Shown piece after piece: positions 1 through 13,494 of a stretch of DNA of 64,000 bases; the stretch's first letter is position 1, and each line of letters starts with the position of its first letter. The notes beneath the pieces are model-generated. The model had not been told where the DNA came from, searched no databases, and saw nothing but the letters and a program-made list of their open reading frames with translations. The position numbers and the translations under genes are program-made. The DNA is from Anisus vortex (Eukaryota > Mollusca > Gastropoda > Planorbidae). The DNA lies in contig OX421507.1 in NCBI GenBank assembly GCA_949126835.1, forward strand, positions 14,918,202 through 14,982,201, in the 5' to 3' direction.

Positions 1-505
1 TATATTTTTGAGAAGTTTCTTTTAGATGAACATGGCCAGTGTTTTGTCTTTTTTTTTCTGTTTATGTGAAATCAATCTCAACATCTGCTGCCTCTGTTTA
101 AATTATGCTTTTTAGTAATTTTTCTTTAATTTGAATGTATGAAAGTCACCATCAAAAATGCATACCTTTTAAACATAAAAGTTACTAAGTATTCACCCTA
201 ATTTGGAAACTTTCCTTAAAAAATTGTTTTTATCGTGCATAAGGCATACATAATCAAATAAAGGCATATCGTAATAATTCTACATAGCTCCAATCAACTA
301 TAGGGGTTATGTAGGAAACTTTATGACAGATGTTTTTCGAACTTTTCAAAAACACGTGTCGGGTGTATAAGTCGCACCCCTACTTTTTGTCAAAATTTTC
401 TGTAAAAAAAAGTGCGACTTATACGTGAGTATATACGGTAATATTTATAAGCTTAGTTGTTTTTTTAACATAATTTTCTTAAGATATTTTTTATTTGCCT
501 TGCAG
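1..505. other. Intron upstream of the 506-699 exon
   Basis: AT-rich non-coding sequence ending in a pyrimidine-rich tract and a TTGCAG acceptor just before 506. It contains the inverted-repeat fragment at 358-440. No other exon was recognised here. Confidence 0.6.
358..440. repeat. Inverted-repeat fragment, MITE-like
   Basis: Left arm GTGTATAAGTCGCACC and right arm GTGCGACTTATACGTGAG face each other across about 35 bp. This resembles the end of a palindromic DNA transposon. No target duplication was identified. Confidence 0.5.
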
Positions 506-699
506 GTTGCTCGAAGTACTGGTGGGTATGGGTCCTACTGTCATTCTTTCTGTTAGGTTTCCTGTACTTGCTTATTTGCAATTTGACAAGACCTGAGTGT
601 TCAAGGTGTACAGTGCCCTTCCCTAATATTCTATTCTATCCACTCAACAAGCTTGTCAACTCAGTTCGCTTGGTTCACTATGGCCCAACACCAAGCTAA
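506..699 (+). CDS. Terminal exon of a tail-anchored membrane protein, KASH-like C-terminus
   Basis: The exon follows a TTGCAG acceptor and opens with the last two bases of a split codon. It encodes about 63 residues to a TAA stop. The product has an aromatic/aliphatic membrane segment (WWVWVLLSFFLLGFLYLLI), then a Cys-containing tail of roughly 40 residues ending HYGPTPS. One membrane helix followed by a short luminal tail with a Pro-rich terminus is the plan of KASH proteins (nesprins, LRMP/IRAG-like), which anchor in the outer nuclear membrane through SUN proteins. Canonical KASH tails end in PPPX, and here the end is PTPS, so the assignment is tentative. Upstream exons lie outside the window. 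The gene converges on CDC42. Confidence 0.5.
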
Positions 700-2412
700 T
701 GCATCAAGCCAATACAAATTGACTCATTTCTTAACAATTAATTTATAGCTATCAAACATCTAATCTTTTTTTATATATTTATTTATAATAATAAATACAT
801 TACACATTTTGTTAATTTATACTTTTACATTTTTTGAATTTACTTATTTTAGTTTTATTTTAACATTTTACACTCCATTATAAATAATAAAATAAAAATG
901 ACTTATTGAAAGATTTCACAAATTTTGTTCTTATATTTTTCATCGTATTTTTAGTTTCAGAGCAATAACTGTCTTTCTGCATACATTATTCAAAGGATAA
1001 AGATTTAGCACTGAGTTTAAGCTGCTATATTTACTATTCATTAGACTTTGGGTAACAAATGTGAAACAATACATTAATATCATAAATAATGTGTCAGATC
1101 AATACTGTTTTATATAAAACAGAAATCCAAAAGAAAAAGAGATGACATGGTTTATTTTCTTTAAAGATTTACATGATCAAAACTAAGACTCTATAGAGCA
1201 AAAAAAAAAAGCAACCAAAAATCAGATAATAGAATCGTACATGCTTTTCTTAAAGTCTTGTACTCAGCTGTGTGATAAAACAGGACGATGTGGACAGTAA
1301 TAAAATCTACAATAGAATACAAAGTTCAGATGAAGATTTAAAAAAAAAATAATGTGTATATCATGCATAAAAAGGCTTGATTCAAAAATAAAATGCACAC
1401 GTCTCGTAAATATGCTGAACTGCATTTTATAGAAGTCCCCCTCCCTGCACTGAACAAAGTATTAATGTTATCTTGAAAAGTTCACATGCTACTGGGAGGG
1501 TACGGCAGAGCACACACACACACAATGTTTTGTCCCAATCTTCAATTCATTCCCGCTCATAAGTAGAACAGTAAAAAACATTTACAAACAACCATCACAA
1601 TATATGTACACAATGATATATATGTATAAATAATTTATGTATTGGTGTGCAAAAAAAATATTTATTTTTTCAATGTATTTCTGAAATATTTTTTTTTAGA
1701 TTAGTATGAGAGGAAAAATATATTTTAAAGCATGAACAATGAGCAGAAATCTTGGACCCCGATGGGAATATTTTTTTTATTATAGAAGTCTCAATGCTTT
1801 TTTCATCATCTAAACATGTTACATGGATGAATGTGAGGGCTAATAGTATTCACCTTTGACTTGGATGATAATTCATACCCAAATAATAATATCACCTTCC
1901 AGACCAATTATTCATGAAATTAAATACTATAAAACTAGCCAATGGCATGAAAGTTCTTTATAATTTAAAGAAATGAAAACATAAAATGCTTGGGGAGGGG
2001 GGGGGGGGAGAGAACATGGTTCCAATGCATTTTCCTATCATAATTTGAACATCTCCATTTAATGTGTTGTTTTTTTTACATCTTATCTTGTTTGGCTTAT
2101 TTTTATTATTATTTTTATACAGCTCAAATTTAGTTATCAAATGTATTTAATTATGAAATGAAATAATATATATTGTTATACCATTACCCATACCTTCAAC
2201 ACTTTTGTTGGGAAAAAAAGAAACATAACAATGATTTATTTCAATTTGGTTTAAATTCAAAAACTGCCTTCATTAATGAGCATTTGAACAAATGGCAAGC
2301 CTTTATGGTTAATTTTTGTTTTAAAAACTGAACGCCAAAAATAATAATTAAAACCCAGGGGAAAAAGTTGGTGACATTATTAAAATTAGCTGTTCCTATT
2401 GCATTGAACCTA
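700..2412. other. 3' flanks of two convergent genes
   Basis: Very AT-rich sequence with many AATAAA-type hexamers on both strands, for example TTTATT near 2234-2239, an AATAAA for the minus-strand CDC42 transcript. It should hold the 3' UTRs of the KASH-like gene (+) and CDC42 (-), but poly(A) sites cannot be fixed by eye. A CA microsatellite lies near 1512-1524 and a G tract near 1993-2008. Confidence 0.5.
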
Positions 2413-5951
<3,539 letters not shown>

Positions 5952-8252
5952 CTAAAGTAAGGTTTAAAGATACAATTAGGCTAGCACAAATGATAACAAT
6001 TCATTCACTTGAATACCAGGTATCTTATTGCTACATATGATAATACTAGTAATTGAAATCTTTAATGTATGCAATGTTTTCCTTTTATAATTAAATATCA
6101 ATAGTAGACCTAACTAGTTTTCAATTAAACATATTTTTAATATAATTGATTGAGGATAAATAGTTTAGACCTTGATATTTCTCAAAGCAGTTTCAGCATT
6201 ATAAATTGTATGTTTACGGCTAACTGTCAACCTGATGAATGTCTTACAATAGGCTCTGATTATAATTTAACATAAAGGACATACATTTTGCAGAATTGAG
6301 GGTAAAAACAGGGTAGTTACTACTCCAGAGTTATGTCATCATATGCAAAACTAACTCTCTTGATAATCTTCCCTTTAACCCCTCTTCCAATTCCCTTTTA
6401 ATTATATGCCTACTTGCAACACTAGCAAGAATTCAAGAATTCTGCAAAACTCGTGTTATCAAGTCTGGATAAAAATATATGTATTTACAATTTTATTAAT
6501 AGAAATTTTTTGTTACTATTTTTTTGCATATTATTTGTGAAGGCCAATACTACTACTACTACACAAAACCAGATAGTAGGCCATAGTCGCTTCAAAATTA
6601 TTAGCCTATTTAGTAATTTAACTAATATTACCAATATTTAACCGCCATCTTCTAGCAACAGTACAGTGGTTCCCAACCTGTTTTAGGCCGCGACCTCTTA
6701 ATTAATCCGTAACACCTTCTAATGCTGTTGCGACCCCCAGAAATAAAATTTATTTTTTTCACTTCTTTATATACCGGTATATTTACAAGTTTTCCGATGG
6801 TCTTTGGCGACCCCCATGAAATAGTTGGTTGACCCCCAAGGAGGTTGCGACCCACAGGTTGGGAACCGCTGCAATAGTAGGTTTAAATTTTTTATCTTTT
6901 TAATAGAAATATTCAGTCTCATCAAAGTATGTGTCAAACATGAATGCTCTATTTTGACATTTGTTTTTTAAAACCTAAACAGAAAAAAAGACAAGGACCA
7001 TCTGGTCATTTAGTCATTTTAGCCATTAAATAGCCTATTAAAATTCTTAAACTTTAATCAATTTCAGTTTTCACAAAGAATTAATCTACTATTTATTACT
7101 TAAATTTAAAAGTTGTATGCTAAGGCGCCTAAGACCTACGATTAAGCTATATTTATTTAAATGTTATAGGGTAGCATATCAAATATATAGATAGGGCCTA
7201 ACCTAAATCTAAGCCAAGCTTACTTATATTTATATTATTTACTGTAACTCAGTAACAGCTCTTCAATAAAATCTAAAAATATAAAGGATTTCATTTGAAA
7301 CTATTTATAGTTATAGCCTATAGCAAAATTTAAATTTAAAATATCATTAAAAGGAATAGGTATCTGCACTGTATACTGTACAGCTATATAGTAGGCCTAT
7401 TGACTATTGATCATGTTTTAAAAATAGAAGATGAATAATCCACTTATGACCTAGATCGAGAGGCCTTATTAGTCTATAGGCCTACTAACTATAATTATAA
7501 AAAGGAATACTATTGCTTTTAAAACTATTATTAGGCTATAGAAGGCTACTAGCCCGATTACTATTACTACTAATATTATATCATATATTAAATATATACG
7601 ATATAGGCCTAAAATTAATTATAATATATTATTTATGCTAGGCCCTGAGATGACACCTCCTAATTTACTGGTAAATAATAAATATACAATATATTTGGAG
7701 TTTTGGTAGGCCTACCAATCCAATGTAAATATTTATATTATAATATACAGTGGATTGTATTATATATTGCAAATATTGCTAAATTACTGGTGTCGGCAGT
7801 GTCAGTGCTGCCTAGACTATTGACAATATTGAAATTTAGTAATATTGGCATCATTGCCATTGCGGCATTGCCCCCATTGCCAATGAATGCATTGCGGTTG
7901 CTGCTCTAAAATAAAAAAAACGAGCTTACGTTCCATTTAAACTGGTTTATGTAGTAAGCATGACTAAATGATCTTTAAATGTACTGATCTGGCAGTGCTA
8001 GCATTATTCGAACTGCAATTAATAGTCTTAGCATAGACAATAGTGCCACAACTGAGCAAGAGTCAAGTCGACTCAAACTCATCATTACTCATGTCGTCAG
8101 AGTCAGAGTTTTACTAAAATTATTGAAATTATTGACTGACTGTGAATATTGACTGTAGAGATATTTTACAACTTGATTCAATGAAGAAATATATACACAA
8201 TTTTGAATATGAAAAATTGCTTTAAAAAACAAAACTAGTAATAGCATAATAC
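5952..8252. other. AT-rich 5' flank/intron of CDC42
   Basis: Likely holds the CDC42 5' UTR intron and possibly its promoter; no start site could be placed. It includes the hAT insertion at 6664-6871. Several TAGGCCTA octamers lie at 7390-7710. Confidence 0.4.
6664..6871. mobile_element. Small non-autonomous hAT element (208 bp)
   Basis: Ends CAGTGGTTCCCAACCTG and CAGGTTGGGAACCGCTG are inverted repeats with one mismatch. They are flanked by CAACAGTA / CAATAGTA, an 8-bp target duplication with one change. It has no coding capacity. Confidence 0.85.
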
Positions 8253-8334
8253 CAAAATTGTAAAGTGGTAGTTTCTTGCACATTGTGCGGAAGTAACGAT
8301 AGAGATACTCCTCATTAGTACACTGAGCAGCCAT
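8253..8334 (-). CDS. Possible first exon of an LYR-motif (LYRM9-like) protein
   Basis: From an ATG in good context (AACAAAATGG) this reads MAAQCTNEEYLYRYFRTMC, then KKLPLYNF, to a possible GTATTA donor. LYRYF..(x)..C.KLP matches the LYR tripeptide helix of LYRM proteins; human LYRM9 has LYRY, then a Cys and LP at the same spacing. LYR proteins are small mitochondrial acyl-carrier-protein partners. No second exon was found downstream on this strand before CDC42, so this could be a relic or chance. Confidence 0.3.
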
Positions 8335-8944
8335 TTTGTTATGTTTAAATTTGTATTTGATTGCATTGGTCACAATTCAAAATTTAATGTACTTCTTTAT
8401 TTAGCATTACACTAATAAAACCACTAGATACACGTGTGTAAAATAAACCAGCTTACAAATATTACCTTACGAGATAAAAACAAAGTTAATTCCAATATTT
8501 TTTTACTCTAGGGAAGTTTGATGTGACTAACAAGCCGGAAGAAAAAGTTAGGGTTAGGCAGTCTTGACCTGTGCGCAAAAACATTAGTGCGCAAGTAGTA
8601 GAAAAAAAAATATTCTTGAATGAATTATGAATGCCGGCCTTTCCTTCAACTTTTAGGCTACCCTACCGCTCCTTTTTTACTACTGATTCTCTATTAAATG
8701 AATATAATTAACCGGTGGGGGAAAGAATATAATTACTGGATCTTTTAGAAAAATCATATTATAAAATTATCTTTGTGGATGTTTTTATTAGATCAGGGAA
8801 AAAAAGAATATTAGCCTAAGCCTATAGGCCTATTATTTTTGTTTTACCTGTGGGTTACTGGTTACTGCACATGATAAACTAGGACCTATAATAATAGAGC
8901 GTGATATGATAAGCTATATATGTTTACTGAATTGTATATATCGT

Positions 8945-9120
8945 CAGGGACAGGCAACCTTTTTGTGTGCGCGTGTCAAAAACTGGCAAAATATCTGACG
9001 AAAGATTCATCGAGTGTCACATTTTTTTTTAGAACATAGGCCTAGGGCCTATTCTAGAGTTCAGTGATGGGCAACCTACGGCACGCATGCCAAATTTGGA
9101 ACCCATAGCGATAAGTAGCC
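8945..9120. repeat. hAT-end fragments
   Basis: Two stretches, CAGGGACAGGCAACCTTTTT near 8946 and CAGTGATGGGCAACCTACGG near 9061, resemble CAGGGGTCGGCAACC-type hAT ends. No partner ends or target duplications were seen. Confidence 0.4.
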
Positions 9121-9154
9121 TATAGGCTATATTATATATAGTTATACAGACGTT

Positions 9155-9290
9155 CCTTCTAGATAGAAGATTAGTACGTCCACTAGACCCAAAACTCAGG
9201 CAAAGCGCGACAGGGATTGATCGGCGGCAGGGATAGATGACCCGCGACGTGTCGGTTGACAGTCCGGTGAACTAACCGCAGGACCACCCG
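9155..9290 (-). repeat. tRNA-like SINE relic
   Basis: On the minus strand a tRNA-like head contains GGTTAGTTCACCGGACTG, similar to an A box, then a degenerate B-box region. It is not a foldable tRNA gene. Confidence 0.4.
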
Positions 9291-9348
9291 TTAGTGCCTA
9301 ACATTGATTTATATGTCTAATATATACTAGAGAGCTACTGGCTGCATC

Positions 9349-9672
9349 CATTTCAGGTTCAAGGACGTCTGCAAACGTGACCTAAAGGCTATAGATGTAG
9401 AGGTCGGAAACTGGGAGAACCTTGCTCAGCACAGAAATAGTTGGAGAGGCACCTTACACACCGGTATAAATGCGGCAAAGGGCAAACTTCGCCTTATGGC
9501 GGAGGCTAAAAGAGCAGCGAAGAAAAGTAAAGAACGCAGGTTGCCCCTAACAATCTCCAACGGTCCAGCTTTCAAGTGCCAGAGATGCGACAGAGCCTGT
9601 CTCTCAAGGATAGGTCTCCACAGACACAGTCAATTTTGCAGGGCTGGCCAAATCACAGGAGCGCAAATCTAA
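9349..9672 (+). pseudogene. RTE-like LINE C-terminus with Cys/His finger
   Basis: An uninterrupted frame of about 107 codons without an early ATG. It contains FKDVCKRDLKAIDVEVGNWE, a WRGTL block and the finger CQRCDRACLSRIGLHRHSQ-F-C, then TAA. KDVCKRD..AID and C..C.R.C.SRIGL..H are hallmarks of the C-terminus of RTE-type elements such as snail nimbus (family knowledge). A GATGAT microsatellite ends the element near 9717, typical of RTE tails. The rest of the polyprotein is missing. Confidence 0.75.
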
Positions 9673-10059
9673 TCATCTTTCGAGACTATGGAGCCAATGA
9701 TGATGATGATGATGATATATTAGACATATAGATCAATGTTATTATATATCGGGTAATAGCTGTAGCAAAGTGTTTGTTTTTGTGTGTGCCTGAAACCACA
9801 ACACCGACCGGTTATGGGAAGAAATTGTTTGCGAGTGTGTAGGGTAGGCCTACCTATCTTGTGAGTAGGCCTAAATAAAGATGCAGGATAAAACGTCTCA
9901 TTTGGCGATGCTACATGGCCATATCATGCACTGAAGAGGCTTCCATATTCCATGCTAGATCTAAAACCCAGATTAAAACAGTACGGGACTTTCTGTTCGC
10001 GGATGACTGCACACTCAACTCTGTATAACGAGTCAGAGGCAGACATGCAGCACCTAGTG

Positions 10060-10484
10060 CAGGGGTCGGGAACCTATGGCTCGCGAGCCAAATGTGGATC
10101 TATTGATGGCTGCACCTGGCTCGTAGACAAATGGGTCCGACAAATGTTCGATTATTTAAAAAAATATCTTTAGACTCCTTTGATCTAGGTTATATAGTAA
10201 TTGCATATCAATATTTCATTCGACAAATGAGATAAAGTCTACTGCAGCTCAGCATCAGAAGTGGTAAAAAAGATAAACTCCGCCGACCTAAGAGACAGAA
10301 AAAAAGCAACCTTGCATTCATTGTAATTAAAATTAAAGGGAAATAACTCTTGCCTTACGTTACACAAAATGCACATAGTTACTTGAATTTTTAGTTTTAA
10401 ACATAATGTATGGCTCTCACAGAATTACTTTTCAAAATATGTGGTGTCCATGGCTCTCTCGGACAAAAAGGTTCCCGACCCCTG
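10060..10484. mobile_element. Non-autonomous hAT element (425 bp), CAGGGGTCGGGAACC family
   Basis: Perfect 15-bp inverted ends CAGGGGTCGGGAACC / GGTTCCCGACCCCTG and a perfect 8-bp duplication ACCTAGTG on both sides. It interrupts the LINE RT frame just after the FADD box. It is the same family as 15372-15713. Confidence 0.93.
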
Positions 10485-10871
10485 ACCTAGTGGAACTATT
10501 TGCTACATCATGCACGAACTTTGACTTCACCATCTCCGACAAAAAGACGGAAGTTCTGTACGAGCTATCTATGAGCTATTCATTGCTTTGAATATACTGA
10601 GCCATCCATTACAGCCAACGGTCAGAAGTTCAACAATGTGGACAAGTTCACATAGGCCTACATTGGCGGTACCCTCACACAATGCAGATAGATGAAGAAT
10701 TAAACACCAGAATCGCGAGAACCAGTGGATCTTTTGGTAGGCTCTAGTCAAAAGTCTGGAATCGGAGTGGCACCATGCTAGCAACCGAGCTGAAAGTGTA
10801 GCCTATGCAGCGTTCTCCATATCCTCATATACGCCAGTGAGACCTAGACAGCGTAGCAGCGTAGCCTACAG

Positions 10872-11061
10872 CAGTGCCGTTGCTAGGGATTTGGGAGCCC
10901 GTGGGGCTTGGCCTCTTTAGGGGCCCCTGCGCATTTTGACATTCGACATTATGACATGAGAAAGAAAAATTCGGACACTCCTTTGGGGGGGGGGGCTTAA
11001 GTAGGGGCCCGGGGGGGGCTTTCCAATTTGCCCCCCCTCCTCTGCCCTAGCTACGCCACTG
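10872..11061. mobile_element. Non-autonomous hAT element (190 bp), CAGTGGCGTAGCTAGGG family
   Basis: Ends CAGTGCCGTTGCTAGGG and CCCTAGCTACGCCACTG; flanks GCCTACAG / GCATACAG (7 of 8 match). It sits inside the LINE relic. Same end sequence as the 2.65-kb element at 49465-52118. Confidence 0.85.
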
Positions 11062-11989
11062 GCATACAGCCGCCACGCCAGGAAACTGAACCACTTCCAT
11101 TTGAGCTGCTTTAGAAAGCTGTTGACAGGACAAACTGCCAGATACAGATGTGCGTGCACAGTCTGTCTATTTCAGCATGCACACAATGCTAAGCAGGCAC
11201 AGCGTTTGTCAAATTAACAAGATGCTATTTTAAAGAGATCTGCACATTGAAGAGCGCACACGTAATAAAAAATGAAACGCTTCAAAGATACACTGATGGC
11301 CTTCCTGAAAAAAATCGACATCAACAGGTGAGGGAGCCTTGCTACTGATTGCGCCTCATGGTGTATCAAAATCAATGCCGGAGAAGTGGTTTACCGACAA
11401 AAAAAGACAGAACGATGCAGTTCTAAAGCGACATACCTAAGAAAAAACAGGATCAATAGCTCCACCCACCTCTAGGTGAGCAAGCAGCACAGCGAGATCC
11501 CCCCCCCCCCACCCCCCAGGGTGACAGACGCACTTATGGGCTTGTCAGCCACCTGCAAACCAACTTCCAGAGAAGTTGGTGACATTTTTTTTTTACACAG
11601 GATATTATGGTCCTCATGGTGGACAAACAACTAGCTATAATGATGAGGTGGCTGTCTTAAAATGTCGACGACAACCAGTTGCATGAGGATAAAACTAAAA
11701 CCGTGATCGTGTCTGGGAAGAAATGTTTGTAATTTGTTAATTTGAAGTGTAAAATTACTTATCTGAGATGCCCCTCTACGTGTAAACCGCGCGCGAATTT
11801 ATCTGAGAAAAATAAAAAAGCTACTATGAGAAAATTTGCAATACTAGCCAATAGGCTACATGGACGTTTAGATGAAATGGTTCACGTGCCAGAAAAAAAT
11901 AGTGGCGTGCCATATATTTGGCAGGCGTGACAGTGGTTATAGTGTCCGATGCAAACTGCTAGCTCACTCCCAATTACTGTTTTGTAGTG

Positions 11990-12186
11990 CAGGGGTCGGC
12001 AACCTCTAGAAAATAGTGTGCCAAAGTAGGATTTCTAATTTGTTCAGGATTCCTACAGCCTAAAAGTCATCCTGCTCTTTTCTTGCAGAAGAGAATTGAA
12101 GTGCCTTATTGCGGATCTTCCGCGTGCCATTGAAAAGCACTCTGCGTGCTAAGTCTGGCATGCGAGTCGTCGGTTGCCGACCCCTG
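11990..12186. mobile_element. Non-autonomous hAT element (197 bp), CAGGGGTCGGCAACC family
   Basis: Ends CAGGGGTCGGCAACC / GGTTGCCGACCCCTG with perfect 8-bp duplication TTGTAGTG. It shares its terminal sequence with the larger copies at 49826 and 54796, so it is an internally deleted derivative. Confidence 0.93.
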
Positions 12187-12194
12187 TTGTAGTG

Positions 12195-13477
12195 CAACAT
12201 GCTGTATTTGTACCGAGAGAAATATATATATAGGCTATAATGGTCTAAGCCTAGGCTAAATATTCTCTTTCACAAACAAAACAAAAAAAAAACTACGCAC
12301 AATACAACTTTAATTATATTTAAAACCGAAATAATAGTAAACCTATTGCTGTCTTCCCACCTTTTTTTTTTCAATTAAACAACATCACATTTGAAGTGAT
12401 AATATTAGGCTAACTACCGCGAAACTATATACATTAAAATTGGCGTATAGTAGGGCCTAGGCTACATAAATTAAATAGAAATTTAGACCTGCATGATTAG
12501 CCTATTCCATTGTTATTATTGATAAACATTTTTTTAAACAACGGTCTATAAGCTTAAAGAGAAAGCAAAACTTAGACTAATAAACAGCGCTACATCAATA
12601 TAAAAGATTACAAAGTATAAGGCCTAGGTATAGACCTAGATGGATCTATCTGAACGCAAATTCAAAACGACTATCTCAAGCTTAAAGTTTGAACAAGATT
12701 GATGATTCGTGTGTTGACATCGGGCTTTTAGTTGTTTTTTATGTGGCCTTAATTGGCATGCCGTATTAAATGTTCCTTAGTCTAAAATAGTCTAAACGCA
12801 AAGTGCAGCTTGCAAAACTGGTTTCAAAGGCATTGTGTCCATATGTAAGACAGTATGAGTCCAATCAAGTAAATCGAGAAAGTCGGTTCACCTCATTTGT
12901 GGCTATCAACTTCTGGACATGACGCATAGAGGGTAGTAAACATATATATTTTAGTCTAGGCTATAGCTTTTTAATTTTTGTATGTTTTTTTGTTTTTGTT
13001 ACTGAATAGGCCTATCATAAACTTGTTTCCTTGTTATAAATCTATATAAATATTGAAATATATTACATGCAAATGACAATGAGTTAAATGCAATAATATT
13101 TTGTATTGAAGGAATGTATAATATATTTAATAAAAAGATAATAAAATACTGGTAAGTGGTTAAAAGCACAGATCTATAGGCTATTTAAGTGGTTTAAAGT
13201 AGGCACCAAAGTGTTTGTACCATAATATTTAGGCACATTTTTTAGAGGAAGCTCACCAGGAAGTACTATCCGCAACCCAAACACTGGAGATTTTTATTTC
13301 CTGAACACTGAAGACAAATTATTTTTTTTGTCGTGCACGAAATGTTGGCGTTGTTATCTTTATTTTGTTATATTATGACATACTATTAACACAAAAGAAA
13401 AATTTACCTGTCTAGATAATTACAAATATTTTTTTTCCTATGCTAACATGAGAGTTTAATTGTGTGGAATTTCAGAA
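12195..13477. other. AT-rich sequence upstream of the SHP2 start codon
   Basis: Likely SHP2 5' UTR, 5' intron or promoter. A TTTCAG acceptor-like site two bases before the ATG suggests a further upstream non-coding exon. No transcription start could be placed and nothing else was recognised. Confidence 0.4.
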
Positions 13478-13494
13478 ATGGCAGCATCAAGAAG
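13478..13494 (+). CDS. PTPN11: SHP2 coding exon 1 (17 nt)
   Basis: ATGGCAGCATCAAGAAG, then a GTGAAT donor. Joined to the first base of the next exon it gives MAASRR-WFHPN, matching vertebrate MTSRR-WFHPN. It precedes exon 2 by 8.4 kb. The phase and peptide match make it convincing despite its size. Confidence 0.85.

Larger units (their letters stand above)
9935..11580 (+). pseudogene. Decayed LINE reverse transcriptase interrupted by two hAT elements
   Basis: Reverse-transcriptase motif FADDC at 9996-10010 (FADD catalytic box), then SEADMQHLV. The reading resumes after a 425-bp insertion with ELFATSCTNFDFTISDKKTE, then VDKFTYIGGTLTQ, ILIYASET, YSRHARKLNHFHL after a second insertion, KRFKDTLMAFLKKIDINR and RRTYGLVSHLQ. 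This order matches the RT palm, thumb and C-terminal finger of RTE-like non-LTR elements. Many stops and frameshifts show it is dead. The insertions are at 10060-10484 and 10872-11061. Confidence 0.75.

Noticed and set aside
6652..6855. Minus-strand frame of 67 codons
   Set aside because: Falls within the hAT element at 6664-6871.
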